DNA of 8,293 bases from Lawsonibacter sp. (GTDB lineage Bacteria > Bacillota > Clostridia > Oscillospirales > Oscillospiraceae): assembly GCA_022798855.1 (NCBI GenBank), contig JAAWNI010000092.1:1-8293 (forward strand), read 5' to 3'. The notes beneath the pieces were generated by a model. That model ran no database searches and was not told the DNA's origin. It saw only the letters and a program-made list of their open reading frames with translations. Positions within the stretch are counted from its first letter, which is position 1. Each line of letters begins with the position of its first letter. Below, piece after piece: positions 1 to 6,321 of the stretch. The translations under genes and the position numbers were made by a program.

Positions 1-17
1 TTTCACGTCGGTATCAC

Positions 18-54
18 AAAATTTCGGAACTTGTGTAACAAGTTTTGAAATTTT
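18..54. repeat. Near-perfect palindrome / stem-loop 1 of 3
   Basis: The arms AAAATTTC (18-25) and GAAATTTT (47-54) pair perfectly. Pairing continues inward through 26-34 with 38-46, giving about 17 pairs closed by a GTA loop at 35-37. Two pairs (26/46 and 27/45) are G-U if the plus strand is transcribed. It is the first of three adjoining stem-loops that fill positions 18-133. It may be a folded 3' untranslated region of an upstream gene or an intergenic palindromic repeat. No coding potential is seen here. Confidence 0.6.
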
Positions 55-55
55 C

Positions 56-100
56 CTCAGCTTGGCGGGAAAGTCCGCAGGACTTTTTCGACAAGCTGAG
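56..100. repeat. Long imperfect palindrome / stem-loop 2 of 3
   Basis: The outer arms CTCAGCTTG (56-64) and CAAGCTGAG (92-100) pair perfectly. After one mismatch (65/91), an inner stem runs from 66-76 with 80-90, including AAAGTCC/GGACTTT and two G-U pairs (68/88 and 69/87), closed by GCA at 77-79. It starts two bases after stem-loop 1 and shares its last base with stem-loop 3. The tight tandem packing suggests one folded RNA or one repeat unit rather than chance palindromes. Confidence 0.6.
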
Positions 101-140
101 GGTGTGCCATGGAAAGATTTCCACGGCACACCCTTTTTTT
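100..140 (+). terminator. Rho-independent terminator for an upstream unit
   Basis: GGGTGTGCC (100-108) pairs with GGCACACCC (125-133). After one A/C mismatch (109/124) the stem continues as TGGAAA (110-115) with TTTCCA (118-123), so nearly the whole element is base-paired around a tiny loop. Seven T follow directly at 134-140. A strong GC-rich stem followed by a T run is the classic intrinsic terminator on the plus strand. It would end transcription arriving from a gene to the left of the window and insulate the dehydratase operon from it. Confidence 0.8.
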
Positions 141-235
141 ATACCACATATTGTTGTGAAATGATAAAAAATAGCCCAAAGATAACCTTCAACAAAATTA
201 AAGCACAACCGCAAATCATAAACAGCGGCCCGCAT

Positions 236-261
236 TTACAAAAATGTGTACAATACTGTAA
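236..261. promoter_or_regulatory. Candidate operator dyad TTACA...TGTAA
   Basis: TTACA (236-240) and TGTAA (257-261) are inverted around a central TGTGTACA (245-252) that is itself mostly self-complementary. Nine of thirteen position pairs match about one axis. Part of the core, AAATGTGTAC (242-251), recurs exactly in inverted orientation as GTACACATTT at 361-370, beside a promoter-like sequence. This could be a regulator binding site, but it lies in AT-rich DNA where short dyads arise easily. Confidence 0.25.
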
Positions 262-321
262 GGGAAAAGCACGCCTGAATATGTGAAAAGGATACCACAA
301 AATCCGCAAGATTTCAATACC

Positions 322-350
322 TATGCAAAAATTTTCGGAAGAAATATGAT
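322..350 (+). promoter_or_regulatory. Candidate sigma-A promoter (weak -35, good -10)
   Basis: TATGAT at 345-350 is one base from the TATAAT consensus. TATGCA at 322-327, 17 bases upstream, matches only three of six bases of TTGACA. Transcription would begin near 357 and give a leader of about 345 bases before the alpha-subunit gene. The element lies downstream of the terminator at 100-140, as expected for the operon promoter, but the -35 is poor. Confidence 0.3.
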
Positions 351-379
351 TTGCGAAAAAGTACACATTTCTGTATATC
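351..379 (+). promoter_or_regulatory. Alternative sigma-A-like promoter
   Basis: TTGCGA (351-356) matches the -35 consensus at four of six bases and is followed after exactly 17 bases by TATATC (374-379), a moderate -10. The inverted-repeat copy GTACACATTT (361-370) falls inside the spacer, where a bound regulator would interfere with RNA polymerase. It competes with the candidate at 322-350. The sequence alone does not decide between them. Confidence 0.25.
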
Positions 380-569
380 CCGGGCCGGGAGCATTCCTGG
401 ACGCCTGATATTCTGCCGCTGGCGCGGACTTTTTTGCTTTATTGCGCTGTACTGAAACTACATTAGTGCAGTAAATATCTGGAAGAAATCCGCCCCGGCA
501 CTCCAGTCCCAGGAATACACAGAGGAAAGGAGGGTGATTACACCGCCGCTTGTTGTTTCGCACTCCCTT

Positions 570-591
570 GCCGGGCATGGATTTGCCCGGC
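570..591 (+). other. Leader hairpin with GC-rich stem
   Basis: GCCGGGCA (570-577) pairs perfectly with TGCCCGGC (584-591) around a six-base loop, TGGATT. Only TTT follows (592-594) before GG, so it looks like a weak attenuator or a structural hairpin rather than a full terminator. It lies about 110 bases before the first start codon of the operon. Confidence 0.4.
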
Positions 592-688
592 TTTGGCCGT
601 ACCGTTATCCGACAGGCAGGGTGTAGCACAAGTTCAGCGAATAACCTCAGCATGAAATCCAAAGGCCGGTTGGGAACGGCTGCATTTG

Positions 689-697
689 AAAGGAGAG
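689..697 (+). promoter_or_regulatory. Ribosome binding site that sets the TTG start
   Basis: AAAGGAGAG ends six bases before TTG at 704-706. An in-frame TTG at 686 precedes this Shine-Dalgarno sequence and so cannot use it. The site therefore favours 704 as the start and a 408-residue alpha subunit, which is also the length I recall for HadB of C. difficile. Confidence 0.75.
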
Positions 698-703
698 TTT
701 GCT

Positions 704-1930
704 TTGGAAAAGGAATGCGCAACGAACCCCGTAGAGGGCATGACCGCGAAAGAAATGTTGGGCTATTACCAGAAAAAAGCGCTTCAGGATGCAATTGAGG
801 GAAAGAAAAAAGGCGAGCTTGTCTGCTGGTCCTCGTCCATTGCCCCCAACGAGTTTTGTGAGGCGATGGGCGTACACATGATGTACCCCGAAAACCACGC
901 CGCCGGCGTGGGCGCCCGGCACGGCGCCATGGACCTCATCAGTGTCGCAGAGGCCGAGGGATACAACGGCGATAACTGCGCCTATGCGCGGATCAACCTG
1001 GGCTATGTGAAAGCTCAGACCTGCGTGGGCGACCAGATTCCCCTGCCGGATTTCGTGATGTACTGCAACAACATCTGCGAAACTCTGGTGAAATGGTACG
1101 AGAATCTGGCCAATGAACTGAATATCCCCTGCATCGTTGTGGACACCCCCTATAACTACGAGTATGAGCCCAACGAGCGCAGTGTCAAGTACATCGAGCG
1201 TCAATTTCAGGACGTGATTCGTCAGCTGGAGGTCATCTGCGGCCGCCCCTTCGACTACGAGCGGTTTGAAGAGGTCATGAAGATCTCTGTGGACTCCTGC
1301 AACTATTGGATGAAGGCCATGGGTATGCTCAGTGTGAAGCCCGCGCCCATGAACGGCTTCGACGTGTTCAACTATATGGCCCTGATCGTGCTCATGCGGG
1401 GCAAGACCGGCTGCCGCGACACCTTCAAGAAGCTCTATGAAGAGCTTCAGGAGAAGGCTGACAAGGGCATCGCCGCCATGAAGGACGGCGAGAAGCACCG
1501 CTTCATGTGGGACGGCATCGCCGTATGGCCCTATCTGGGGCCCACCCTCAAGACCTTCAAATCCATGGGCATGAACCTCACCGGCTCCACCTACCCCTCC
1601 GCCTGGAATATGTCCTACAAGCCCGGCGACCTGACCGCTATGGCCCGGACGTATACCACGGTCATGAACAACATGAACATGGCCCGGCAGATCGACATCA
1701 ACGTGGACTGCGTGACCGAGAACGCCTGCGACTGCGTGACCTATCACCTGAACCGGAGCTGCAAGTGTATGTGTATGCTCAACGCCGAGAAGATGGAGGC
1801 CGTGAAGGAAAAGACCGGCACGCCCTACGTCTCCTTCGACGGGGACCAGTGCGACCCCCGCAACTTCAGCGAGGCGCAGTTCGCCACACGCATCCAGAGC
1901 CTTTATGAAATGCTGGAAGAGGATCAATGA
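704..1930 (+). CDS. hadB: 2-hydroxyacyl-CoA dehydratase, alpha subunit (HadB/FldB type)
   Basis: With the beta subunit, this 408-residue protein would remove water from a (R)-2-hydroxyacyl-CoA by a ketyl-radical mechanism, giving the (E)-2-enoyl-CoA. It acts in the cytoplasm and is oxygen-sensitive. Cys92 (CAYARINLG), Cys125 (before ETLVKWYE) and Cys353 (NRSCK) sit where the three cluster ligands of C. difficile HadB lie (Cys84, Cys117 and Cys346, from memory). The first spacing, 33 residues, is identical and the second differs by one. Ser45 and Glu63 fall at the offsets of HadB active-site residues Ser37 and Glu55. A DQCDPR motif (381-386) lies near the end. The protein is much shorter than 2-hydroxyglutaryl-CoA dehydratase HgdA, so HadB/FldB-type is the better label. 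Residues 336-357 hold six cysteines, more than I expect. Translation begins at a TTG codon; the beta gene follows 14 bases after the stop. The acyl group is unknown. Confidence 0.9.
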   Translation: MEKECATNPVEGMTAKEMLGYYQKKALQDAIEGKKKGELVCWSSSIAPNEFCEAMGVHMMYPENHAAGVGARHGAMDLISVAEAEGYNGDNCAYARINLGYVKAQTCVGDQIPLPDFVMYCNNICETLVKWYENLANELNIPCIVVDTPYNYEYEPNERSVKYIERQFQDVIRQLEVICGRPFDYERFEEVMKISVDSCNYWMKAMGMLSVKPAPMNGFDVFNYMALIVLMRGKTGCRDTFKKLYEELQEKADKGIAAMKDGEKHRFMWDGIAVWPYLGPTLKTFKSMGMNLTGSTYPSAWNMSYKPGDLTAMARTYTTVMNNMNMARQIDINVDCVTENACDCVTYHLNRSCKCMCMLNAEKMEAVKEKTGTPYVSFDGDQCDPRNFSEAQFATRIQSLYEMLEEDQ

Positions 1931-1944
1931 GGAGGTAGCAAGCA

Positions 1945-3063
1945 ATGGCTAGTAATTTGAAATCGCTCGTCGGCTTCCACGAGATTGCAAATGCGCCCGC
2001 GAAAGCCCTGAAAACCTTCAAGGAGGAAACCGGCGAGCAGGCCGTGGGCTGCTTCCCCGTATGGACCCCCGAGCCCATCGTCCACGCCGGCGGGATGCTG
2101 CCCATCGGCCTGTGGGGCGGCACCATTGAGCTGAACAAGGTCCGCGCCTATCTGCCCTCCTTCGCCTGCTCCATCATGCAGGCCTGTATGGAGTACGAAA
2201 TCGCTGGGGCCTATGACGACCTCGCCGCCGTCATTATCCCCGCCCTGTGCGACACCCTGAAGGCCGTGGGCCAGAAGTTCAAGGGCAAGTGCGTCTGCAT
2301 CCCCACCGTCCACGCCCAGAACCGGCAGGTGACCGCCGCCGTGGACTACATGGTGGAGGAATACGCCGACGTGAAGCGCCGGGTGGAGGAAGCCACCGGC
2401 AAGACCATCACCGACGAGGCCCTGTCCAACAGTCTGGCCGTCTACAACGAGCACAACGCCGTTATGCGGGAGTTTGCCGCCCTGGCGGCGGAGAAGTCCG
2501 CCTATCTCACCGCGGCGGACCGCCACGCGGTGATGAAGAGCGCCTGGTTTGTGCGCAAGGAAAAGCACACCGCCATGGTCCGCGCCCTCATCGACGAGCT
2601 CAAAGCCCTCCCCGCCAAGGAGGATTCCCGCAAGCGGGTGGTCCTCAGCGGCATCATGGCCGAGCCCGTGGAGCTGCTGGACATTATGGAGCGCTGCGGC
2701 GTCGTGGTGGTGGGCGACGATCTGGCCCAGGAGTCCCGCCAGTACACCGCCGACTATCCCGACGGGGGCGCTCCCCTGGAGCGGATGGCCCGCCAGTGGT
2801 GCGAGGGCGTAACCTGCTCCCTGGCCTATGACCCCAAGAAGCCCCGGGTGGATCAGATTGTCCGTCTGGTCCAGGACAACAAGGCCGACGGCGTGGTGGT
2901 GTGCCTGATGAAGTTCTGCGACCCGGAGGAATTTGACTATCCCTTCATCCGCCGCAGGCTGGAGCAGGAGGACATTCCTCATATCCTGCTGGACATCGAC
3001 CAGCAGATTACCTCGTATGGACAGGCACAGACCAAGCTCCAGGGCTTTGCAGAGATTCTTTGA
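1945..3063 (+). CDS. hadC: 2-hydroxyacyl-CoA dehydratase, beta subunit (HadC/FldC type)
   Basis: This 372-residue protein partners the alpha subunit and carries the second [4Fe-4S] cluster of the dehydratase, which relays the activating electron to the alpha cluster where the substrate binds. Three family cysteines are visible: Cys75 in SFACSIMQAC, Cys102 in ALCDTLKA and Cys325 in KFCDPEEFDYP. The length fits HadC/FldC/HgdB proteins (about 370-380). The C-terminal IDQQITSYGQAQTKLQGFAE (351-370) corresponds to the family's DQ...TR.EAF region but lacks the usual TR.EAF residues. A perfect GGAGG (1931-1935) lies nine bases before the ATG and 14 bases separate it from the alpha gene, so the two are translationally close and should be made in equal amounts. 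Family assignment is firm; the substrate is not. Confidence 0.9.
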   Translation: MASNLKSLVGFHEIANAPAKALKTFKEETGEQAVGCFPVWTPEPIVHAGGMLPIGLWGGTIELNKVRAYLPSFACSIMQACMEYEIAGAYDDLAAVIIPALCDTLKAVGQKFKGKCVCIPTVHAQNRQVTAAVDYMVEEYADVKRRVEEATGKTITDEALSNSLAVYNEHNAVMREFAALAAEKSAYLTAADRHAVMKSAWFVRKEKHTAMVRALIDELKALPAKEDSRKRVVLSGIMAEPVELLDIMERCGVVVVGDDLAQESRQYTADYPDGGAPLERMARQWCEGVTCSLAYDPKKPRVDQIVRLVQDNKADGVVVCLMKFCDPEEFDYPFIRRRLEQEDIPHILLDIDQQITSYGQAQTKLQGFAEIL

Positions 3064-3066
3064 TAT

Positions 3067-3116
3067 TGACTCGTGCCCCCTGCCGCCATTACGGCGCGGC
3101 TGTGCGGCGCCAGTCA
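3067..3116 (+). other. Intercistronic stem-loop between dehydratase and activator genes
   Basis: TGACT (3067-3071) pairs with AGTCA (3112-3116), and inside it GGCGC (3093-3097) pairs with GCGCC (3107-3111). The 74-base gap is the widest in the first half of the cluster. No T run follows, so it is not a terminator. It could trim or stabilise the mRNA so that the activator, needed in small amounts, is made less than the dehydratase. That role is inference. Confidence 0.3.
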
Positions 3117-3137
3117 GATGGAAAGGGCGATTCGACT

Positions 3138-3929
3138 ATGTTGACAATGGGTTGTGATGTGGGCTCCACGTCCTCAAAGGCCGTCATTCTCAAGGACGGC
3201 ACGGAGATCATCGCAAGCAAGATTGTTCCCCTGGGCACCGGGACAAAGGGCCCGGCCGCCGTGTATCAGGAAGTGCTGGATCTGGCGGGGGTTGCGCGGG
3301 AGGACCTGGACATGCTTGTAGCCACCGGATACGGGCGGCTGACCTTCCAGGGCGCGGATAAGCAGGTCAGCGAACTCAGCTGCCACGCAAGGGGCGTATC
3401 CTTTTTGAATCCAGCGGTACGCACCCTCGTGGATATCGGCGGACAGGACCTGAAAGCCTTGCGCGTCAACAGCCGGGGCGGCATGGAAAATTTCGTGATG
3501 AACGACAAATGCGCGGCGGGCACCGGGCGCTTTCTGGAGGTTATGGCCAAGATTCTGGACGTCCCCATCGGGGAGCTGGGAGAGCTGGCCCTGAAGTCCA
3601 ACACGAAAATGATTATCAGCAACACCTGTACGGTATTTGCCGAGTCCGAGGTGGTCTCCCATCTGTCCAACGGGGTGCCCATTGAGGACATCGCGGCGGG
3701 CATTGCCCGCTCCGTGGCCAACCGGGCGGCCAGCCTGATTGGCCGGGTGGGCGTTGTGGATACGGTGGCCATCAGCGGCGGCGTCTCCAAAAACAAGGGC
3801 ATTGTCCACTTTCTTTCGGAGGAATTGAATACACCGGTCTATGTGTCGGAGATGGCCCAGCTGGCCGGGGCCATCGGCGCGGCACTGTTTGGGTACAGCG
3901 CAGTGTTGAAACAAGAAAAGAGGGAGTGA
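3138..3929 (+). CDS. hadI: 2-hydroxyacyl-CoA dehydratase activator (HadI/FldI/HgdC family, archerase)
   Basis: This ATPase of the ASKHA (actin/sugar kinase/Hsp70) fold forms a homodimer that shares one [4Fe-4S] cluster. It uses ATP to push a single low-potential electron into the dehydratase and start its radical cycle. The 263-residue product fits the family (about 260-270). Nucleotide-binding motifs are DVGSTSSK (7-14), DIGGQD (99-104) and ISGGVSKN (212-219), with AGAIGAAL (243-250) near the end. The cluster ligands are Cys125 (NDKCAAGTGRF) and Cys164 (SNTCTVFAESE), 39 residues apart, exactly the spacing of Cys127 and Cys166 in Acidaminococcus HgdC as I remember it. I chose ATG 3138 because GGAAAGGG (3120-3127) lies ten bases upstream and MLTMGCDVGST matches typical family N-termini. 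The activator follows the dehydratase genes here, whereas in had and fld clusters it precedes them. Confidence 0.93.
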   Translation: MLTMGCDVGSTSSKAVILKDGTEIIASKIVPLGTGTKGPAAVYQEVLDLAGVAREDLDMLVATGYGRLTFQGADKQVSELSCHARGVSFLNPAVRTLVDIGGQDLKALRVNSRGGMENFVMNDKCAAGTGRFLEVMAKILDVPIGELGELALKSNTKMIISNTCTVFAESEVVSHLSNGVPIEDIAAGIARSVANRAASLIGRVGVVDTVAISGGVSKNKGIVHFLSEELNTPVYVSEMAQLAGAIGAALFGYSAVLKQEKRE

Positions 3930-3935
3930 GTTTGT

Positions 3936-5087
3936 GTGAATGATAAGACAAAACGTACGATAGGGCTGTTGGGATGCTTCCAGGTGGCCTCCGTTTGGTT
4001 TGGCTCTCACGTGGGCGGCGGCTTTGCCTCCGGCAACCAGACCATGCAGTATTACGTGAATCGCGGACCCTATGCGCCATTCCTGGCTGTGATTGCGGTC
4101 ATTATCATCGGCCTGACCTACCGGGCCGCCTGGATGACCGCCAAGGAAAACGGTACTTACGAATACCGCGGGTGGGCTCTCAAGGAGTACGCCCCCGACA
4201 AGCGGGTTATGCCGATTCTCTTTGAGGTCTGCTGGTTCTTCCTGTGTCTGGTGGCCATCGCCACCTCGGTGGCCGGCGCCGCCTCCCTGTTCGAGGAATA
4301 CGGCGTGCCCTATCTGGGCGGCGTGGCCATTATGGCCGTCATCATTACCCTGCTGGCCATCTTCGGCGCGGGCCTGCTCCGCAAGGCCAGCACAGTGATG
4401 ACCATCGTCATGGCCGTCCTGATGCTCGTCATCTACGTGACCGCCATTGTCAACGCCCCGGCGGACGCCATCAGCACCAACACAGCCGCCATTGCCGCAG
4501 AGGCCCAGCCCCTGCACATCCAGCTCTGGAATACCCTCAAGTACGCCGGGTTCCAGTCCATCCTGGTGGGCAATCTGGTGGCGGTCTGCCAGCCCCTGAA
4601 GTCCAGAGCCGAGGTCAACACCGCCACGGGCATCGGCATCGTGCTCAACGGCGGCATGATCGCCCTGAGCATCATGGCCATGATCGCGTGGCTCCCCACC
4701 GCCCAGGGCACCACCCTCCCCATTTTCACCATCATCGACCAGAACCTGGGCCTGGGCTGGATGAAGATAGCCTACAGTGTTGTGCTGGTCCTGGCCTTCA
4801 TCTCCACCGCCACCGGCGTGACCTTCGGTTCCGTGGCCCGCTTCGGCCCCCTGCTGGGCAAGAACGCCAGCAACCCCTTCCTGCGTGATGCGGTGGTCTC
4901 GGTGATTTTCGTGGCCATCGGCTCCATCATGTCCCTGGCCGGCCTGACCTCCCTGGTGTCCGTGGGCTACGGCTGGTGCGGCGTGTTCGCCATTCCCATC
5001 ATCATCATCCCCTGCATTGTACTCAACATCATCCGCAAGCCCAAGCCCTTCGCGGAAGAGGGCGCGGAGAAGGCCGAGAGCAAGTAA
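3936..5087 (+). CDS. YkvI-family membrane transporter (LeuT-fold-like), substrate unknown
   Basis: This hydrophobic 383-residue protein has about ten predicted membrane helices, roughly 8-34, 46-68, 92-117, 126-146, 150-172, 196-220, 230-252, 274-298, 315-337 and 340-364, with a charged cytoplasmic tail (EEGAEKAESK). Helix 1 is broken by GGGFASG (27-33), which resembles the VGAGFASG of Bacillus subtilis YkvI and is the kind of unwound first helix that binds substrate in APC-superfamily transporters. Most YkvI relatives have no known substrate. It starts at GTG 3936, six bases after the activator stop, with GAGGGAG inside the end of the activator gene as ribosome site, so its expression is tied to the operon. 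From context it probably imports the amino or hydroxy acid that feeds the pathway, or exchanges it for the reduced acid. The family call rests on remembered motif similarity. Confidence 0.7.
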   Translation: MNDKTKRTIGLLGCFQVASVWFGSHVGGGFASGNQTMQYYVNRGPYAPFLAVIAVIIIGLTYRAAWMTAKENGTYEYRGWALKEYAPDKRVMPILFEVCWFFLCLVAIATSVAGAASLFEEYGVPYLGGVAIMAVIITLLAIFGAGLLRKASTVMTIVMAVLMLVIYVTAIVNAPADAISTNTAAIAAEAQPLHIQLWNTLKYAGFQSILVGNLVAVCQPLKSRAEVNTATGIGIVLNGGMIALSIMAMIAWLPTAQGTTLPIFTIIDQNLGLGWMKIAYSVVLVLAFISTATGVTFGSVARFGPLLGKNASNPFLRDAVVSVIFVAIGSIMSLAGLTSLVSVGYGWCGVFAIPIIIIPCIVLNIIRKPKPFAEEGAEKAESK

Positions 5088-5138
5088 GCGGCCTTCCGGC
5101 AGCAGAACAATCCATCGTTTGATTAGGAGGAGATTCAA

Positions 5139-6281
5139 ATGGGCTATATTTTGAACGAAGAAGGTCAGGGCATCGTAGAGCTGGCCCGTGACTTTGCGCA
5201 GAACCGGGTTGCGCCAATCGTCAAGGAGTGCGACCTGAAGGGCGAGCCCCCCCTGGACGTATTCAAGGAGGCCTTTGACATGGGGCTCCACGCGCTGGAG
5301 ATTCCGGAGGAATACGGCGGGAGCGGCACCGATTATTACACCGTGGGCGCCGTATATGAAGAGCTGGCCAAGGTAGACGCAGGCTTCGCCACCGGCGTGG
5401 CCGCCACCGGCCTGGGCCTGAAGCCCGTGCTGCTGGGCGGCACCCCCGAGCAGAAGAAATACTTTGCCGAGTTCCTCACCGGCTCCCGCGGCAACGGCTG
5501 GGGTGCCTTCTGCCTGACCGAGCCCGACGCGGGCTCCGACGCGGCAGCTGGCCGGACCGTGGCCGTGAAGGACGGGGATGAGTACGTCATCAATGGCCGC
5601 AAGTGCTTCATCACCAACGGCGGACTGGCCTCCGTCTACGTGGTGTTCGCCATCACCGACAAGAGCAAGGGCACCAAGGGGATTTCCGCTTTCATTGTGG
5701 AGCGGGACCGCCCCGGCGTCTCCATCGGCAAGGAAGAGGACAAGATGGGCATCCGCCTCTCCAACACCACCGACGTGGTCTTTGACGACGTGCGGGTTCC
5801 CGCCGACCACCTGCTGGGGCAGGAGGGCAAGGGCTTTATCCTGGCCATGAAGACCCTGGACCTGGCCCGGCCCATGGTGGCCGCTATGGCCATCGGCATT
5901 GCACAGCGGGCTGTGGACGAGGCCGTAGCCTACGCCAAACAGCGGGTCACCTTCGGCAAGCCCATCGTGAAGCATCAGGCCATCCAGTTCAAGCTGGCCG
6001 ATATGGAGATGCGCACCGAGGCCGGCCGGGCCTCCATCATCAACGCCCTGAACCACTATTACGCCGGTCTGCCCTTCAGCAAGGAGGCCGCCGTGGCCAA
6101 GTGCTTCTGCGGCGACAGCGCCGTGCAGAACGCCCTGGAGGCCATTCAGATTCTGGGCGGCTACGGCTACTCCAGAGAGTACCCGGTGGAGAAGCTGCTC
6201 CGGGATGCCAAAATCATGCAGATCTATGAGGGCACCAACGAGATTCAGCGGGTGGTCATCGCGGGCAGCGTCACCGCGTAA
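5139..6281 (+). CDS. Acyl-CoA dehydrogenase acting as enoyl-CoA reductase (AcdA/AcdB type)
   Basis: This 380-residue FAD enzyme would reduce the 2-enoyl-CoA made by the dehydratase to the saturated acyl-CoA, taking electrons from EtfAB. Visible motifs are EIPEEYGGSG (54-63), the flavin-binding CLTEPDAGSDAA (125-136), FITN (158-161 region), QRVTFGKPI (268-276), ILGGYGYSREYPVEK (338-352) and the terminal RDAKIMQIYEGTNEIQR (355-371). Glu364 in YEGTNEIQ is the position of the catalytic base in short- and medium-chain acyl-CoA dehydrogenases. Length is standard for short-chain types. AGGAGG (5125-5130) lies eight bases before the ATG, and 51 bases separate it from the transporter gene. The neighbouring etfB supports a reductive, Etf-linked role rather than beta-oxidation. 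Chain or ring specificity cannot be read from the sequence. Confidence 0.92.
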   Translation: MGYILNEEGQGIVELARDFAQNRVAPIVKECDLKGEPPLDVFKEAFDMGLHALEIPEEYGGSGTDYYTVGAVYEELAKVDAGFATGVAATGLGLKPVLLGGTPEQKKYFAEFLTGSRGNGWGAFCLTEPDAGSDAAAGRTVAVKDGDEYVINGRKCFITNGGLASVYVVFAITDKSKGTKGISAFIVERDRPGVSIGKEEDKMGIRLSNTTDVVFDDVRVPADHLLGQEGKGFILAMKTLDLARPMVAAMAIGIAQRAVDEAVAYAKQRVTFGKPIVKHQAIQFKLADMEMRTEAGRASIINALNHYYAGLPFSKEAAVAKCFCGDSAVQNALEAIQILGGYGYSREYPVEKLLRDAKIMQIYEGTNEIQRVVIAGSVTA

Positions 6282-6321
6282 GGTTCCGGCGCAAGGCAGC
6301 ATTCCAAGACACAGGTCCCTT

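Larger units (their letters stand above)
141..688 (+). other. Non-coding upstream region and probable long mRNA leader
   Basis: No convincing gene lies in this stretch. The left part (141-360) is AT-rich. The right part (about 380-688) is GC-richer and contains several short hairpins: TACTG/CAGTA around 450-473, CTGGA/TCCAG at 479-506, GCCGGGCA/TGCCCGGC at 570-591 and GCCG/CGGC at 665-680. Promoter-like hexamers occur at 322-350 and 351-379. If either is used, the mRNA would have roughly 320-350 untranslated bases before the first gene, unusually long and so a candidate for leader-based control. No known riboswitch class could be matched by eye. Confidence 0.5.

Noticed and set aside
14..366. 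Small frames on both strands over the hairpin region and AT-rich DNA at the left end
   Set aside because: They run through palindromes and the T run, lack ribosome sites and have no recognisable domain.
416..435. CCGC/GCGG hairpin followed by six T, resembling a terminator in the leader
   Set aside because: The stem has only four pairs and is flanked by mismatches, too weak to call a terminator without folding or RNA data.
526..594. T-box riboswitch suggested by AGGGTG...ACACCGCC followed by CCCT and a GC-rich hairpin
   Set aside because: The essential TGGN bases that bind the tRNA end are missing, six bases interrupt the motif, no specifier stem I could be found, and the hairpin lacks a real T run.
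686..703. Earlier TTG start for the alpha subunit
   Set aside because: The Shine-Dalgarno sequence AAAGGAGAG lies at 689-697, inside this extension, so it can only serve the TTG at 704.
550..798. 82-codon plus-strand frame overlapping the start of the alpha-subunit gene
   Set aside because: It begins at TTG about 15 bases from the nearest AGGAGG, runs out of frame through the conserved alpha-subunit N-terminus and has no motif.
647..2982. Two long minus-strand frames opposite the dehydratase genes (647-1945 and 1924-2982)
   Set aside because: Both are in register with the sense genes and arise from the same codon bias. They lack ribosome sites and recognisable motifs.
3060..3137. N-terminal extension of the activator starting in the beta-subunit stop region
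   Set aside because: The 26 added residues (MILTRAPCRHYG...) have no family counterpart, and the ribosome site at 3120-3127 fits ATG 3138.
3940..3963. ATG overlapping the transporter start region
   Set aside because: It is out of frame with the transporter and meets TAG after seven codons. GTG 3936 with GAGGGAG upstream is the better start.
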